Of a stretch of 64,000 nucleotides of DNA, positions 32,744 through 42,597 are shown in pieces; the first letter of the stretch is position 1; each line of letters starts with the position of its first letter. The position numbers were made by a program, and so were the translations under genes. Under the pieces are notes generated by a model that searched no databases, was not told the origin of the DNA, and saw only the letters and a program-made list of their open reading frames with translations. This stretch comes from Maritimibacter sp001626765 (lineage in GTDB: Bacteria > Pseudomonadota > Alphaproteobacteria > Rhodobacterales > Rhodobacteraceae), in the NCBI RefSeq assembly GCF_937129605.1, contig NZ_CAKZNN010000009.1. One strand, written 5' to 3'.

Positions 32744-32802
32744 CCGGATGCCAGCCCCTTCGCCGGCGCGCGCGCCGGCGAACGCCCCTCTCTCCCTGGG
32801 GC

Positions 32803-32835
32803 AGAAGACCCCGGCCCCTCCCGCCGGGGTCTTCT
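32803..32835. terminator. Strong bidirectional hairpin terminator
   Basis: AGAAGACCCCGG (32803-32814) pairs with CCGGGGTCTTCT (32824-32835): a 12-bp perfect stem with a 9-base loop. It lies after the YdcH gene and touches the stop codon of the convergent 81-aa gene. Confidence 0.75.
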
Positions 32836-33079
32836 AATTGTGGGGAGTCGCGCCCAGCGCAGCGGTGATCCGGTCGAGAAAGGCGCGGCTGCGCCTGGTG
32901 AGACTGCGTTCTTCGCTGTCGGTGAGTTCGCCCAGCGAGCGGCGGCCATGCGCATGCGACAGTCGCTCGCCCTCACGCGTCAGGCGAGTCAGGGCCATGT
33001 CGTCGGACAGAACGGCGACCATGGCGGCAGCGCAGGCCGCCGCATCCTGGTCCATTTCGTTTCCGATCCTCTGGTTCAT
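32834..33079 (-). CDS. Small uncharacterised protein
   Basis: 81 aa. 'MNQRIGNEMDQDAAACAAAMVAVLSDDMALTRLTREGERLSHAHGRRSLGELTDSEERSLTRRSRAFLDRITAALGA' is acidic at the start and helical throughout, with a basic second half. ATG 33079 follows AGGAGGCAAAGAGGG; a second Met eight codons in is possible. No family recognised. It is convergent with the YdcH gene and shares its terminator. Confidence 0.6.
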   Translation of the reverse strand: MNQRIGNEMDQDAAACAAAMVAVLSDDMALTRLTREGERLSHAHGRRSLGELTDSEERSLTRRSRAFLDRITAALGATPHN

Positions 33080-33184
33080 TTGCCCTCTTTGCCTCCTATG
33101 GTCCGCAGCGCGGCCCCCAGAAGGTCACTTATGGGACTTTTGGTTTCATTTGTCACGCGAATTGTAGGCGTTGAAGCAAAAGAA

Positions 33185-33212
33185 AAGGCGCGCCCAGCCG
33201 GGCGCGCGCCTT
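33185..33212 (-). terminator. Intrinsic terminator after the CoxG-like gene
   Basis: On the minus strand AAGGCGCGC pairs with GCGCGCCTT around a 10-base GC-rich loop, followed by TTCTTTTGC. It starts 36 bases after the stop of the gene at 33248-33724. Confidence 0.7.
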
Positions 33213-33247
33213 GTTTCTTTCCCGAAACGGGCGTCAGAGCCGTGGAA

Positions 33248-33724
33248 TCAGCCCTCGGCGGCTTCCTTGACCGCGTTCGGATCGCGGCCCTCGACCACAG
33301 CCTCGAAGCGTTCGAAGAACGCATCCACCATCTTTTTCGCGAAACCGTTCACGATCCGGTTGCCGAGTTGGGCGAGCTTGCCGCCGACCTTGGCCTCGAC
33401 GTCATAGGACAGCTCCGTGCCGCCCTCGACCTCGGTCAGCTTCACGACCGCGCCGCCCTTGGCGAAGCCGGCGACGCCGCCTTTGCCTTCGCCGACCAGC
33501 TTGTAGCTTTCCGGCGCGTTCACGTCTTGAAGCGTCACTTCGCCCTTGAAGGTCGCTTTCACCGGGCCGACCTTTTGCACCACGGTCGCCTGGAAGCCCT
33601 CTTCGGGCGACCCCTCGAGTTCCTGGCAACCGGGAATACAGGCCTGCAGCGTCTCGGCGCTGTTGAGATGTTTCCACACCGTTTCGCGATCCGCCGCGAT
33701 CATGCGGCTGCCATTCATTTCCAT
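33248..33724 (-). CDS. CoxG-family (carbon monoxide dehydrogenase subunit G-like) SRPBCC protein
   Basis: A 158-aa START/SRPBCC-fold protein of the CoxG (DUF1453-type) family. It begins 'MEMNGSRMIAADRETVWKHLNSAETLQACIPGCQELEG', the CoxG hallmark with the CIPGC motif, followed by 'VGPVKATFKGEVTLQDVNAPESYKLVGEG' and 'GGTELSYDVEAKVGGKLAQLGNRIVNGFAKKM'. CoxG anchors or matures aerobic CO dehydrogenase, but many homologues occur with no cox genes near, and none are in this window. ATG 33724 is chosen; a longer open frame upstream lacks the conserved start. Confidence 0.85.
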   Translation of the reverse strand: MEMNGSRMIAADRETVWKHLNSAETLQACIPGCQELEGSPEEGFQATVVQKVGPVKATFKGEVTLQDVNAPESYKLVGEGKGGVAGFAKGGAVVKLTEVEGGTELSYDVEAKVGGKLAQLGNRIVNGFAKKMVDAFFERFEAVVEGRDPNAVKEAAEG

Positions 33725-33858
33725 AGGGCGTCCTCCCACCTTCCGGGCCGGTTCACGGGCCCAATCGTTCCGGGGACCATATGTGGCGAGGGGCGGAAGG
33801 GAAAGCAATTCGACCTTAGGCCGAGTGACTTTCGTCTCGGTTGCGAGACAGCCGCGGT

Positions 33859-34635
33859 TCAGAAGCGCGCGAGGAAACGAAAGAGCGGGCCGGTGACGGG
33901 CGCTTGCCAGAGGTTCGCATGCCCGCCGCCCTCGAGCGGCACGAGGGTCTTGTCGGCGCTCGCCGCCGCATCGAAGACCGCCAATCCCTGCGCATAAGGG
34001 ACAAGGGCGTCCTCCGTGCCGTGCAGCACCATCAGCGGAACCTCCACGGTGCGGATCGCGTCGATTGTGCGCCAGTGCGACCGGGCGACGAGGTCGAGGT
34101 TCGGGACGCCATAGAGCGCCTGTCCCATGTCCGAGATCGAGGTGAACGGCGCCTCAAGCACCAGCCCGTCGCAGCCACCCTCTGCGGCCAGTTGCGTGGC
34201 CACGGCCGATCCAAGGCTTTCGCCGTAGCACACCAATGGACCGTCGCCGACCAGATCGGGGAGCACGGCGCGCAAGGTGAGCGCATCGGCGGTCAGCGCC
34301 GTCTCGCTTGACCAACCGGTCGAACCAGACGACCCGCGATAGCCAGCCGCAACAACCCCCAGACCGCGCGACAGGAAAGCCTCAAACCGCCCGGACCGGC
34401 CCGCGAGGTTCCCGGCATTGCCGTGGAAGTAAAGCACGGTCGCGCGCGCTTCCGCGGGCGGCGCGGACCAGACCACCAGCCGCTCGCCGTCGATCGTCGG
34501 CACCTCGTGTTCCGTCAGGCCCGCCGATGGATCGGCTCGGAGCGGTGTGAACGGGTAGATCACCGCGCGCTCGACGAGACGCAGTCCGACCACGACCGCC
34601 GACACGACAACGGCGAGAACAAGAAGCCGCTTCAC
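33859..34635 (-). CDS. Membrane-anchored alpha/beta hydrolase
   Basis: A 258-aa protein with an N-terminal membrane anchor ('VKRLLVLAVVVSAVVVGLRLVE'). The S33-like hydrolase fold follows: oxyanion 'YFHGNAGNLAGRSGRFEAFLSRG', nucleophile Ser in 'VCYGESLGSAVATQLA', acid Asp in 'VLHGTEDALVPYAQG' and His in 'LEGGGHANLWQ'. It resembles ABHD13/YfhR-type hydrolases with unknown natural substrates. The GTG start overlaps the stop of the PccR-type regulator by four bases, so the two are co-transcribed. Confidence 0.85.
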   Translation of the reverse strand: MKRLLVLAVVVSAVVVGLRLVERAVIYPFTPLRADPSAGLTEHEVPTIDGERLVVWSAPPAEARATVLYFHGNAGNLAGRSGRFEAFLSRGLGVVAAGYRGSSGSTGWSSETALTADALTLRAVLPDLVGDGPLVCYGESLGSAVATQLAAEGGCDGLVLEAPFTSISDMGQALYGVPNLDLVARSHWRTIDAIRTVEVPLMVLHGTEDALVPYAQGLAVFDAAASADKTLVPLEGGGHANLWQAPVTGPLFRFLARF

Positions 34636-36023
34636 CGCTGGATCTCGTAGGGGATCACGTCGCGAGCGTTGGGGTCGACGCGCAGTTTCCGCTCGAGCGG
34701 CGGGACAGAGCGTTGGTGGCAATCCGGGCGCTCGCAGATTCGGCAGGAAATCCCGATCGGTTCGAATGCCGCCGCATTCGTCACGTCCAGATCATCGGCA
34801 TAGACCAGCGACCCCGCGTGCTTCACCTCGCACCCCAGCGCGATGGCATAGCGGCGGGTGGGCGCGGTAAAGCTGCCGCCGGATTTGGACACGTCGCGGG
34901 CAAGGCTGATGTAGCGCACCCCGTCCGGGGTCTGGGCCAGCTGGCGCAGGAACCGCCCCGGCGTCTCGAAGGCGCGGTGGACGTTCCAGAGCGGACAGGC
35001 GCCGCCGAAGCGGGCGAATTGCAGCCGGGTGGCGGAGTGGCGTTTGGTTATCGTGCCCGCCTGATCGACGCGCACGAAGAAGAAGGGAATACCCTTGGCG
35101 CCGGGGCGTTGCAGGGTCGAAAGCCGATGCGCCACCTGTTCGACCGACGCCCCGAAAAGGTCCGCGAGCCGTTCCAGGTCATGGCGCGTGTCCTGCGCGG
35201 TCTTCAGGAACCGCCCATAAGGCATGAGCGCCGCACCCGCGAAATAGTTGGCCAGCCCGATCTTCGCGATGGCGCGCGCCTCGGGCGTCTGGAACCGGGC
35301 GAGGTCGAGCGTGGCTTCGAGCAGGTCGTTCTGGGCGATGAGCGCGATCTGGTGCAGAAGCTGAAAACGCCGGGTCGCGGCACTGGCCAAGGAGGACAGC
35401 GTGAGAACCCCCGCCTCGGGGTCATACCCTCGCAGCCGGGGCTTATCGGTCAGGGTGAGCGTGATCCCGCGCCGGGCAAGAAAGGCCTCGGCGGCGGCCT
35501 CGGGCGTCGCGTCGCGCACGAAATGCTCGGCCGCCCGGTCCACCGCGTCGATGTAGTTGTCGCAATAGTGGAAGAAATCGCGGACCTCTTCCCAGGGGCT
35601 CGCCTGCACCGCGCTGCCCTCGCGGCCCAGCGCCTCGTCGAGCGAGGCGAGGCGCTCGTGGCCCTGCCGGTAGGCGCGGTGGAGTTCGAGGAACGCACGG
35701 GCGAGCGCCGGGGCGTTCGACGCGACGAGCCGCAGGTCGGCGAGCGGCGGCGTGGCATCGGCAAAGACCGGGTCCGCCAGCGCCTCGCGCATGTCCGTGA
35801 CCAGCCGTTCGGCATCGCCCGTGGACAGTTCGGCCACGTCGAAGCCGAACTCCTGCGCCAGAGCGAGGACGACGCCGGTGGAGACCGGGCGGTTGTTGTT
35901 TTCCATCTGGTTGAGATAGGGCAGCGACACGCCCAGCTTCTCGGCAAAGGCCTTTTGCGTCAGCCCCAGTCGCGACCGGGTTTCGCGCAGCTTGACGCCC
36001 GCATAGAGTTTCTGTGTCGGCAT
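34632..36023 (-). CDS. pccR: Short-chain fatty acyl-CoA regulator (ScfR/PccR-like)
   Basis: A 463-aa regulator. The N-terminal XRE helix-turn-helix is 'VKLRETRSRLGLTQKAFAEKLGVSLPYLNQMENNNRPVS'. An ImmA/IrrE-like middle follows ('RRFQLLHQIALIAQNDLLEATLD'). The C-terminal DUF2083 part has Cys-rich 'GISCRICERPDCHQRSVPP'. This is the RamB/PrpC/PccR family. In Rhodobacter sphaeroides PccR activates propionyl-CoA carboxylase genes and recognises TTTGCAAA-type repeats. Such repeats occur before this gene (36073-36102) and before pccB (37480-37527). It is separated from pccB by the efflux pump gene. Start 36023 follows GGGAGGG. Confidence 0.88.
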   Translation of the reverse strand: MPTQKLYAGVKLRETRSRLGLTQKAFAEKLGVSLPYLNQMENNNRPVSTGVVLALAQEFGFDVAELSTGDAERLVTDMREALADPVFADATPPLADLRLVASNAPALARAFLELHRAYRQGHERLASLDEALGREGSAVQASPWEEVRDFFHYCDNYIDAVDRAAEHFVRDATPEAAAEAFLARRGITLTLTDKPRLRGYDPEAGVLTLSSLASAATRRFQLLHQIALIAQNDLLEATLDLARFQTPEARAIAKIGLANYFAGAALMPYGRFLKTAQDTRHDLERLADLFGASVEQVAHRLSTLQRPGAKGIPFFFVRVDQAGTITKRHSATRLQFARFGGACPLWNVHRAFETPGRFLRQLAQTPDGVRYISLARDVSKSGGSFTAPTRRYAIALGCEVKHAGSLVYADDLDVTNAAAFEPIGISCRICERPDCHQRSVPPLERKLRVDPNARDVIPYEIQR

Positions 36024-36072
36024 AGCGCCCTCCCGTCCGCCCTGACTGACCCGCGCTCCCCGGAGCACGGCC

Positions 36073-36102
36073 TTTGCAAAAGCTAGGGATAAATTTTGCA
36101 AA
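36073..36102. promoter_or_regulatory. Paired TTTGCAAA motifs before pccR (candidate autoregulatory site)
   Basis: Two perfect TTTGCAAA palindromes at 36073-36080 and 36095-36102, separated by 14 bases, lie 50 bases upstream of the pccR start. The spacing is wider than the TTTGCAAA-N4-TTTGCAAA form I recall for R. sphaeroides PccR. Autoregulation is inferred. Confidence 0.65.
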
Positions 36103-36157
36103 GCACCCTGTCGAGGGGCCTTGAGGTCGCAGAGGTCGGCGGGGGCGGGTCCGTCGC

Positions 36158-37378
36158 TCAGACGAGCGCGCCCACCTTACGTTCGCGTCGAATGACCAGC
36201 AGGATCGCCACGATCGCGAGGAACGCGCAGAGCAGCATGAGCCAGAGCAGCGGATAGGGACCGACCTCTTCGGTAAGGAGCGATCCCACGACGCCCGAGA
36301 TGGCCGCACCCCCCCCGATCATCAGCGCCCCGCCCAGTCCCGAGGCGGACCCGGCAAGCTCCGGTCGCACCGACAGCATCCCCGAATTGGCGTTGGGCAG
36401 CATCATCCCGTTGCCCAGACCGATAAGAACCATGGACCCGAAGAACATCGGCGCCGAACCGTATCCGGACGACAGGATGAGGAGACACAGGATCGGCCCC
36501 AATGCGACGATCAGGCAACCCGTGAGGATCATACGGTTGAGCCCGACGCGCACCGCAAAGCGCCCGGTGATCCCGTTCCCGATCAGATAGCCGACGCCGG
36601 GCGCGCCGAAGTAAAGGCCGAGCGTGCCTGCGGAGAGGTGGTAGATCTCGCTCCCCACGAAAGGGGCGCCGCCGAGATAGGCGAAGAAACAGCCACTCGC
36701 GAACATGGCGGCAAGCGAATAGCCCCAGAAGCGCGGCGACCGGAACAGGTCCGGGTAGGCGCGGATCTGGTCCATGAGGCTGCCCTTGCCCCGCGGATGC
36801 GTCTCGCCAAGGTCGCGCCACATGAGCCAGAGGATGAGCGCGCCGCAGATGACCTGCAGCCAGAAGGTCGAACGCCATCCGAAGTGCTCGCCCAGGATAC
36901 CGCCCAGCGCGGGCGAGATCATCGGCACCAGCGACATGCCCATGGTCACATAAGCGATGAAGGACGCCGCCTGATCGGCGGGCAGCACGTCGCGGATCAT
37001 CGCGCGTGACAGGATCATCCCGGTGACGACAAAGGCCTGTGCCATGCGAAACGCGAGAAACATTGTGATGTTGGGCGCGAGGATGCAGCCGAGCGAAGCC
37101 ACGATGTAGACGGCAAAGGAGGCGAGCAGCACCGGGCGGCGCCCATAGCGGTCAGCGATCGGGCCGAGCAGGATTTGCAGCACGGCGTTCATGGCGAGGT
37201 AGATCGCCACGGAGAGCTGCATGAACCGGTAGTCCACCGCGAAATCCTCTGCCATTTCTGGCAGCGACGGCAAGAAGATGTTCATCGAGAGAGCCGCGAG
37301 GCTCGTCGTCAGGATGAGGGTGGAGATATGGGGCGGTGTGGAGTTGTCCAGGAACCGCGCGGGATAGGCTCGCGTCAT
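36158..37378 (-). CDS. Bcr/CflA family multidrug efflux MFS transporter
   Basis: A 406-aa MFS transporter with 12 predicted spans. The Bcr/CflA start is 'PHISTLILTTSLAALSMNIFLPSLPEMAEDFAVDYRFMQLSVAIYLAMNAVLQILLGPIADRYGRRPVLLAS', including the helix 2-3 'GPIADRYGRRPVLL' motif. 'RAMIRDVLPADQAASFIAYVTMGMSLVPMISPALGG' follows. It exports drugs or sulfonamide-like compounds; the specific substrate is unknown. ATG 37378 is chosen over an upstream in-frame Met at 37501, since the extra 41 residues do not look like MFS. It is divergent from pccB. Confidence 0.88.
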   Translation of the reverse strand: MTRAYPARFLDNSTPPHISTLILTTSLAALSMNIFLPSLPEMAEDFAVDYRFMQLSVAIYLAMNAVLQILLGPIADRYGRRPVLLASFAVYIVASLGCILAPNITMFLAFRMAQAFVVTGMILSRAMIRDVLPADQAASFIAYVTMGMSLVPMISPALGGILGEHFGWRSTFWLQVICGALILWLMWRDLGETHPRGKGSLMDQIRAYPDLFRSPRFWGYSLAAMFASGCFFAYLGGAPFVGSEIYHLSAGTLGLYFGAPGVGYLIGNGITGRFAVRVGLNRMILTGCLIVALGPILCLLILSSGYGSAPMFFGSMVLIGLGNGMMLPNANSGMLSVRPELAGSASGLGGALMIGGGAAISGVVGSLLTEEVGPYPLLWLMLLCAFLAIVAILLVIRRERKVGALV

Positions 37379-37479
37379 GGGGTCAGGGTTAGGCGGCGGC
37401 GCGGGATTTGTCGACACAAAGCAGCCAGAGCGTATGCAAATATCTGGCATTGGATTTCTTGACGTTGCGGCATCCGTTA

Positions 37480-37527
37480 TTCGCAAATATTCAATTCGCA
37501 ATCATCATCTTGCCAATCCTTTGCAAA
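37480..37527. promoter_or_regulatory. Candidate PccR-binding motifs upstream of pccB
   Basis: TTCGCAAA (37480-37487), TTCGCAAT (37495-37502) and a perfect TTTGCAAA (37520-37527) lie in the 244-base space between the efflux pump and pccB. They match the TTTGCAAA pair before pccR. This is the likely site where the regulator acts on pccB; which pair forms the real site is open. Confidence 0.6.
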
Positions 37528-37622
37528 TTCGCCGGATTCGATTTGGCAGATGCAGCATGAGCGCGTAGGTTGCGCGAAAATCCGGGCCCGGACGCTGGCC
37601 CTGAGCTATGGGAGGTGGCCCG

Positions 37623-39155
<1,533 letters not shown>

Positions 39156-39182
39156 TCGGAGTTGATCGGGAGCTTGCACGAC

Positions 39183-39644
39183 ATGAAACGGACCATGGGA
39201 CTGAAACCGGCCGGGGAACTGAAACGGGCGGGCGTCCTGTTCGCCCTTGCCGCCCTGGCATTTTCGCCGGCGCCGCTGCGCGCCGAGCTGAAGCCGGTGG
39301 AGGTCAAGCCGATCGCCCTGCCCTCGGGTTCCAGCGTCACGTTCCATGACGTGATCTGGGGCGAGCCGGGGCCCGAGGGGCTGACGGTCCGCTTCCGGTT
39401 TCTCGACCCCGACCTGCCCGCGCGCGTCAACGAAGACGGCGTGATCGACGCACTGGACGATGCCCAGTTCCTCTGCGAGGAGTTCGCGCTCGAGAGGATC
39501 GCCTCGACCGGGCCGCAGCCCAACCAGGTGATCGTCTCGATTTCCGACCGGCCCGTGGAATTCGGCATTCCCGATCCCGAGGCCACGCAAATCTTCGAGG
39601 CGTTCTCCTTCGACGGGGACACCTGCAGCTGGGATATGTTCTGA
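39183..39644 (+). CDS. Secreted DUF6497-like protein
   Basis: A 153-aa protein with a signal peptide ('MKRTMGLKPAGELKRAGVLFALAALAFSPAPLRA'). The mature domain is 'LPSGSSVTFHDVIWGEPGPEGLTVRFRFLDPDLPARV' and 'DAQFLCEEFALERIASTGPQPNQVIVSISDRPVEFGIPDPEATQIFEAFSFDGDTCSWDMF', with two cysteines that may form a disulfide. The pattern resembles the roseobacter family DUF6497 (recalled, not tested). ATG 39183 follows CGGGAG. It lies 27 bases after pccB, and its stop overlaps the next ATG. Confidence 0.75.
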   Translation: MKRTMGLKPAGELKRAGVLFALAALAFSPAPLRAELKPVEVKPIALPSGSSVTFHDVIWGEPGPEGLTVRFRFLDPDLPARVNEDGVIDALDDAQFLCEEFALERIASTGPQPNQVIVSISDRPVEFGIPDPEATQIFEAFSFDGDTCSWDMF

Positions 39645-40066
39645 TGGCTCTGCCCTATATGACAAAACACAAGAAGTTTCCGGGGCGCTACCCGGGAACC
39701 GATTTCCAATTCACCATCCGCCGCGCCAACAAGAAGGGCGCGACACCAATCACCCGGCGCGAACGCTACGCGGATCGCAAGAACCTCGACAAACGGGTGG
39801 ACGCGGCGTTTCTGGCCGCGCTGTGGAGCTATTTCGGCGAGGAACCCTTCGAGCGCGGCAATCTCGACGCGGGGCGGTTGTCTTGGCTCTTCGGCCGCGA
39901 AGTGGTCGCGGATGACCCCGACAGCTTCGACCCGGCGGATTACGAGGCGCTGCTTCGGATCGACCCGAAGGTGGCCGAGACCAATTTCCCGGAAGTCTTT
40001 GCCTCGCCAGAGGAATTCGCGATCGACGACTGGGACGAGGACGACGATTGGGACGAGGACGAGTAA
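39644..40066 (+). CDS. Uncharacterised acidic-tailed protein
   Basis: 140 aa. Basic N-terminus 'MTKHKKFPGRYPGTDFQFTIRRANKKGATPITRRERYADRKN', a helical middle 'VDAAFLAALWSYFGEEPFERGNLDAGRLSWLFGREVVADD', and a highly acidic tail 'DDWDEDDDWDEDE'. No family recognised. It is translationally coupled to the DUF6497 gene by a one-base overlap (TGATGG) and co-transcribed with pccB. The basic/acidic split suggests a nucleic acid or protein-interaction role (inference only). Confidence 0.6.
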   Translation: MALPYMTKHKKFPGRYPGTDFQFTIRRANKKGATPITRRERYADRKNLDKRVDAAFLAALWSYFGEEPFERGNLDAGRLSWLFGREVVADDPDSFDPADYEALLRIDPKVAETNFPEVFASPEEFAIDDWDEDDDWDEDE

Positions 40067-40414
40067 GCATGTTTTTGCCGGATCACCCGCATTTTGGGCA
40101 AGCTTTGGCGCATCTTCCGGATGCCGCCAAATCGGGCTGTTGCGGGACCGATCATGGTGATTATCTCGACCTCAAGGCAGGCGCTCTATCCCGGCGTCCT
40201 GTCTGGTTTAGTCAAACCGTTACCCTTCCCCTTCTGCCCGGGTCGGCCCTTCGTGGTCGATCCGGGTTTTTCTTTGACCGTTGCAAAATGCGCGGTCCCG
40301 GCCGCCAACGCGCTGCGTCCGCGCGCGGACCACGTCGTTCCGACATCCGAAACATTCTCAGCGCGACGGCGAACGCCCGCGCCGCCAACCGATAACCAGA
40401 GAGGGGGACAGGGC
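40067..40414. other. Intergenic region upstream of pccA
   Basis: 348 bases with no gene I can support, although the pccA frame stays open back to 40094 and a few other frames are open. The extra N-terminal residues do not resemble biotin carboxylase. A TTGCAAA half-motif at 40281-40287 (similar to the PccR-like repeats) and an AT-rich stretch around 40195-40215 suggest a separate pccA promoter. No clear terminator is seen after the 39644 gene. Confidence 0.5.
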
Positions 40415-42460
40415 ATGTTCAACAAGATCCTGATTGCCAACCGTGGCGAGATTGCCTGCCGCGTGATGAAGACCGCCAGGAAGATGGGCATCTCCACCGT
40501 CGCGATCTATTCGGACGCCGACCGCAACGCGCTGCATGTCCAGATGGCGGACGAGGCGATCCACATTGGCCCACCGCCCGCCAACCAGTCTTATATCGTC
40601 ATCGACAAGGTGATGGAGGCGATCAAGAAATCGGGCGCCGAGGCGGTGCATCCGGGCTATGGCTTCCTGTCCGAGAACGCCAAATTCGCCGAGGCGCTCG
40701 AGGCCGCCGGCGTCGCTTTCGTCGGTCCGCCGAAAAAGGCCATCGAGGCGATGGGCGACAAGATCACCTCGAAAAAGATCGCGCAGGAGGCGGGCGTGTC
40801 GACCGTGCCTGGCTACATGGGCCTGATCGCGGACGCCGAAGAGGCGGTGAAGATTTCCAACGAGATCGGCTATCCCGTGATGATCAAGGCTTCTGCCGGT
40901 GGCGGCGGCAAGGGGATGCGGATCGCGTGGAACGACACCGAGGCGCGCGAGGGGTTCGAAAGCTCGAAGAACGAAGCCGCCAACTCCTTTGGCGATGACC
41001 GCATCTTTATCGAGAAATTCGTCACCCAGCCGCGCCACATCGAAATTCAGGTGCTCTGCGACGCGCATGGCAACGGGATTTACCTCAACGAACGCGAATG
41101 TTCGATCCAGCGCCGCAACCAGAAGGTCGTGGAAGAGGCCCCCTCGCCCTTTCTCGACAAAGCGACCCGCCGCGCGATGGGCGAGCAGTCCGTCGCGCTG
41201 GCCAAGGCGGTGGGTTATACCTCGGCGGGCACGGTGGAGTTCATCGTGGACGGCGACAAGAACTTCTACTTCCTCGAAATGAACACCCGCCTGCAGGTGG
41301 AGCACCCGGTGACCGAGCTCATCACCGGCGTCGACCTCGTCGAACAGATGATCCGCGTGGCCAATGGCGAGCCGCTGTCGATCACCCAGGACGACGTGAC
41401 GATCACCGGCTGGGCCATTGAGAACCGGCTTTATGCCGAAGACCCCTATCGCGGCTTTCTGCCCTCGATCGGGCGTCTCACACGCTACCGTCCGCCCGCC
41501 GAGGTGGCCGCCGGTCCACTCGTGACCAACGGCAAATGGCAGGGTGACGCGCCCGTGGGCGAGACCGCCGTGCGCAACGATACCGGCGTCTACGAGGGCG
41601 GCGAGATCAGCATGTATTACGATCCGATGATCGCCAAGCTCTGCACTTGGGCGCCCACGCGGGCCGAGGCCATCGAGGCGATGCGCGTGGCGCTCGACAG
41701 CTTCGAGGTCGAGGGCATCGGGCACAACCTGCCCTTCCTCTCCGCCGTCATGGACCACCCGAAATTCGTTTCGGGCGACATGACCACGGCTTTCATCGCC
41801 GAGGAATACCCGGAGGGTTTCGAGGGCGTGACGCTCGCCGACGATCACCTCAAGCCCATCGCCGCCGCTGCCGCCGCCATGTATCGGGTGGCCGAGATTC
41901 GGCGCACCCGTATCTCGGGCACCATGGGCAACCACGAACGCACCGTGGGCGACGACTGGGTCGTGTCCCTGCAAGGCGCGGATTTCCCGGTGAAAGTCGC
42001 CGCCGACCGCGACGGGTCGAGCGTGACTTTCGAGGACGGAACGACGCTGCGCGTGGCCTCGGGCTGGACGCCGGGGGACCAGCTTGCGACGCTGACCGTG
42101 GACGGCAATCCGCTCGTCCTCAAGGTGGGCAAGATCACATCGGGCTTCCGGATGCGGAGCCGTGGTGCGGACCTCAAGGTCCATGTGCGCAGCCCGCGCG
42201 CCCATGAGCTGGCGAAACTCATGCCGGAAAAGCTGCCGCCCGATACGTCGAAGATGCTTCTCTGCCCGATGCCGGGTCTGGTCGTCAAAATCAACGTGGC
42301 CGAGGGCGACGAGGTGCAGGAAGGTCAGGCGCTCTGCACCATCGAGGCGATGAAGATGGAGAACATCCTGCGCGCCGAGAAAAAGGGCGTGGTCACCAAA
42401 ATCAACGCAGGCCCCGGCGACAGCCTCGCTGTGGACGAAGTCATCATGGAGTTCGAATAG
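40415..42460 (+). CDS. pccA: Propionyl-CoA carboxylase, biotin-containing alpha subunit
   Basis: A 681-aa subunit. The biotin carboxylase domain (~1-450) has 'KILIANRGEIACRVMKTARKMGISTVAIYSDAD', ATP-grasp 'IKASAGGGGKGMRI', 'RHIEIQVLCDAHGNGIYLNERECSIQRRNQKVVEEAPS', and 'EMNTRLQVEHPVTELITGVDLVEQM'. The BT domain and a C-terminal biotinyl domain have the modified Lys at K647 in 'IEAMKMENILRAE'. It carboxylates biotin, and PccB completes the transfer to propionyl-CoA. ATG 40415 after GAGGGGGACAGGG. Confidence 0.95.
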   Translation: MFNKILIANRGEIACRVMKTARKMGISTVAIYSDADRNALHVQMADEAIHIGPPPANQSYIVIDKVMEAIKKSGAEAVHPGYGFLSENAKFAEALEAAGVAFVGPPKKAIEAMGDKITSKKIAQEAGVSTVPGYMGLIADAEEAVKISNEIGYPVMIKASAGGGGKGMRIAWNDTEAREGFESSKNEAANSFGDDRIFIEKFVTQPRHIEIQVLCDAHGNGIYLNERECSIQRRNQKVVEEAPSPFLDKATRRAMGEQSVALAKAVGYTSAGTVEFIVDGDKNFYFLEMNTRLQVEHPVTELITGVDLVEQMIRVANGEPLSITQDDVTITGWAIENRLYAEDPYRGFLPSIGRLTRYRPPAEVAAGPLVTNGKWQGDAPVGETAVRNDTGVYEGGEISMYYDPMIAKLCTWAPTRAEAIEAMRVALDSFEVEGIGHNLPFLSAVMDHPKFVSGDMTTAFIAEEYPEGFEGVTLADDHLKPIAAAAAAMYRVAEIRRTRISGTMGNHERTVGDDWVVSLQGADFPVKVAADRDGSSVTFEDGTTLRVASGWTPGDQLATLTVDGNPLVLKVGKITSGFRMRSRGADLKVHVRSPRAHELAKLMPEKLPPDTSKMLLCPMPGLVVKINVAEGDEVQEGQALCTIEAMKMENILRAEKKGVVTKINAGPGDSLAVDEVIMEFE

Positions 42461-42597
42461 GCTCATGGCCTGCGCGCGGGTCATATCGGGCGACGTGAGG
42501 CGGGGTTGCCCCGCATCGCAGACCTGCCCCGCGCGTCTGTCCGGTCGGGGGCGTCATGCACTCTCTTGCTGAAAACCGGGACGCAAGAGGTGAGCGC

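Noticed and set aside
32750..32785. CGCCGGCGCGCGCGCCGGCG palindrome as a separate regulatory element
   Set aside because: It is a simple GC-rich dyad next to a strong terminator; more likely part of the termination region or chance in this composition.
33248..33724. CoxG-like gene as evidence for an aerobic CO dehydrogenase locus
   Set aside because: No coxL, coxM, coxS, coxD or coxE genes appear anywhere in the window; CoxG-like proteins often occur alone.
40358..42484. 708-codon minus-strand frame across pccA
   Set aside because: Antisense shadow of a complete biotin carboxylase subunit.
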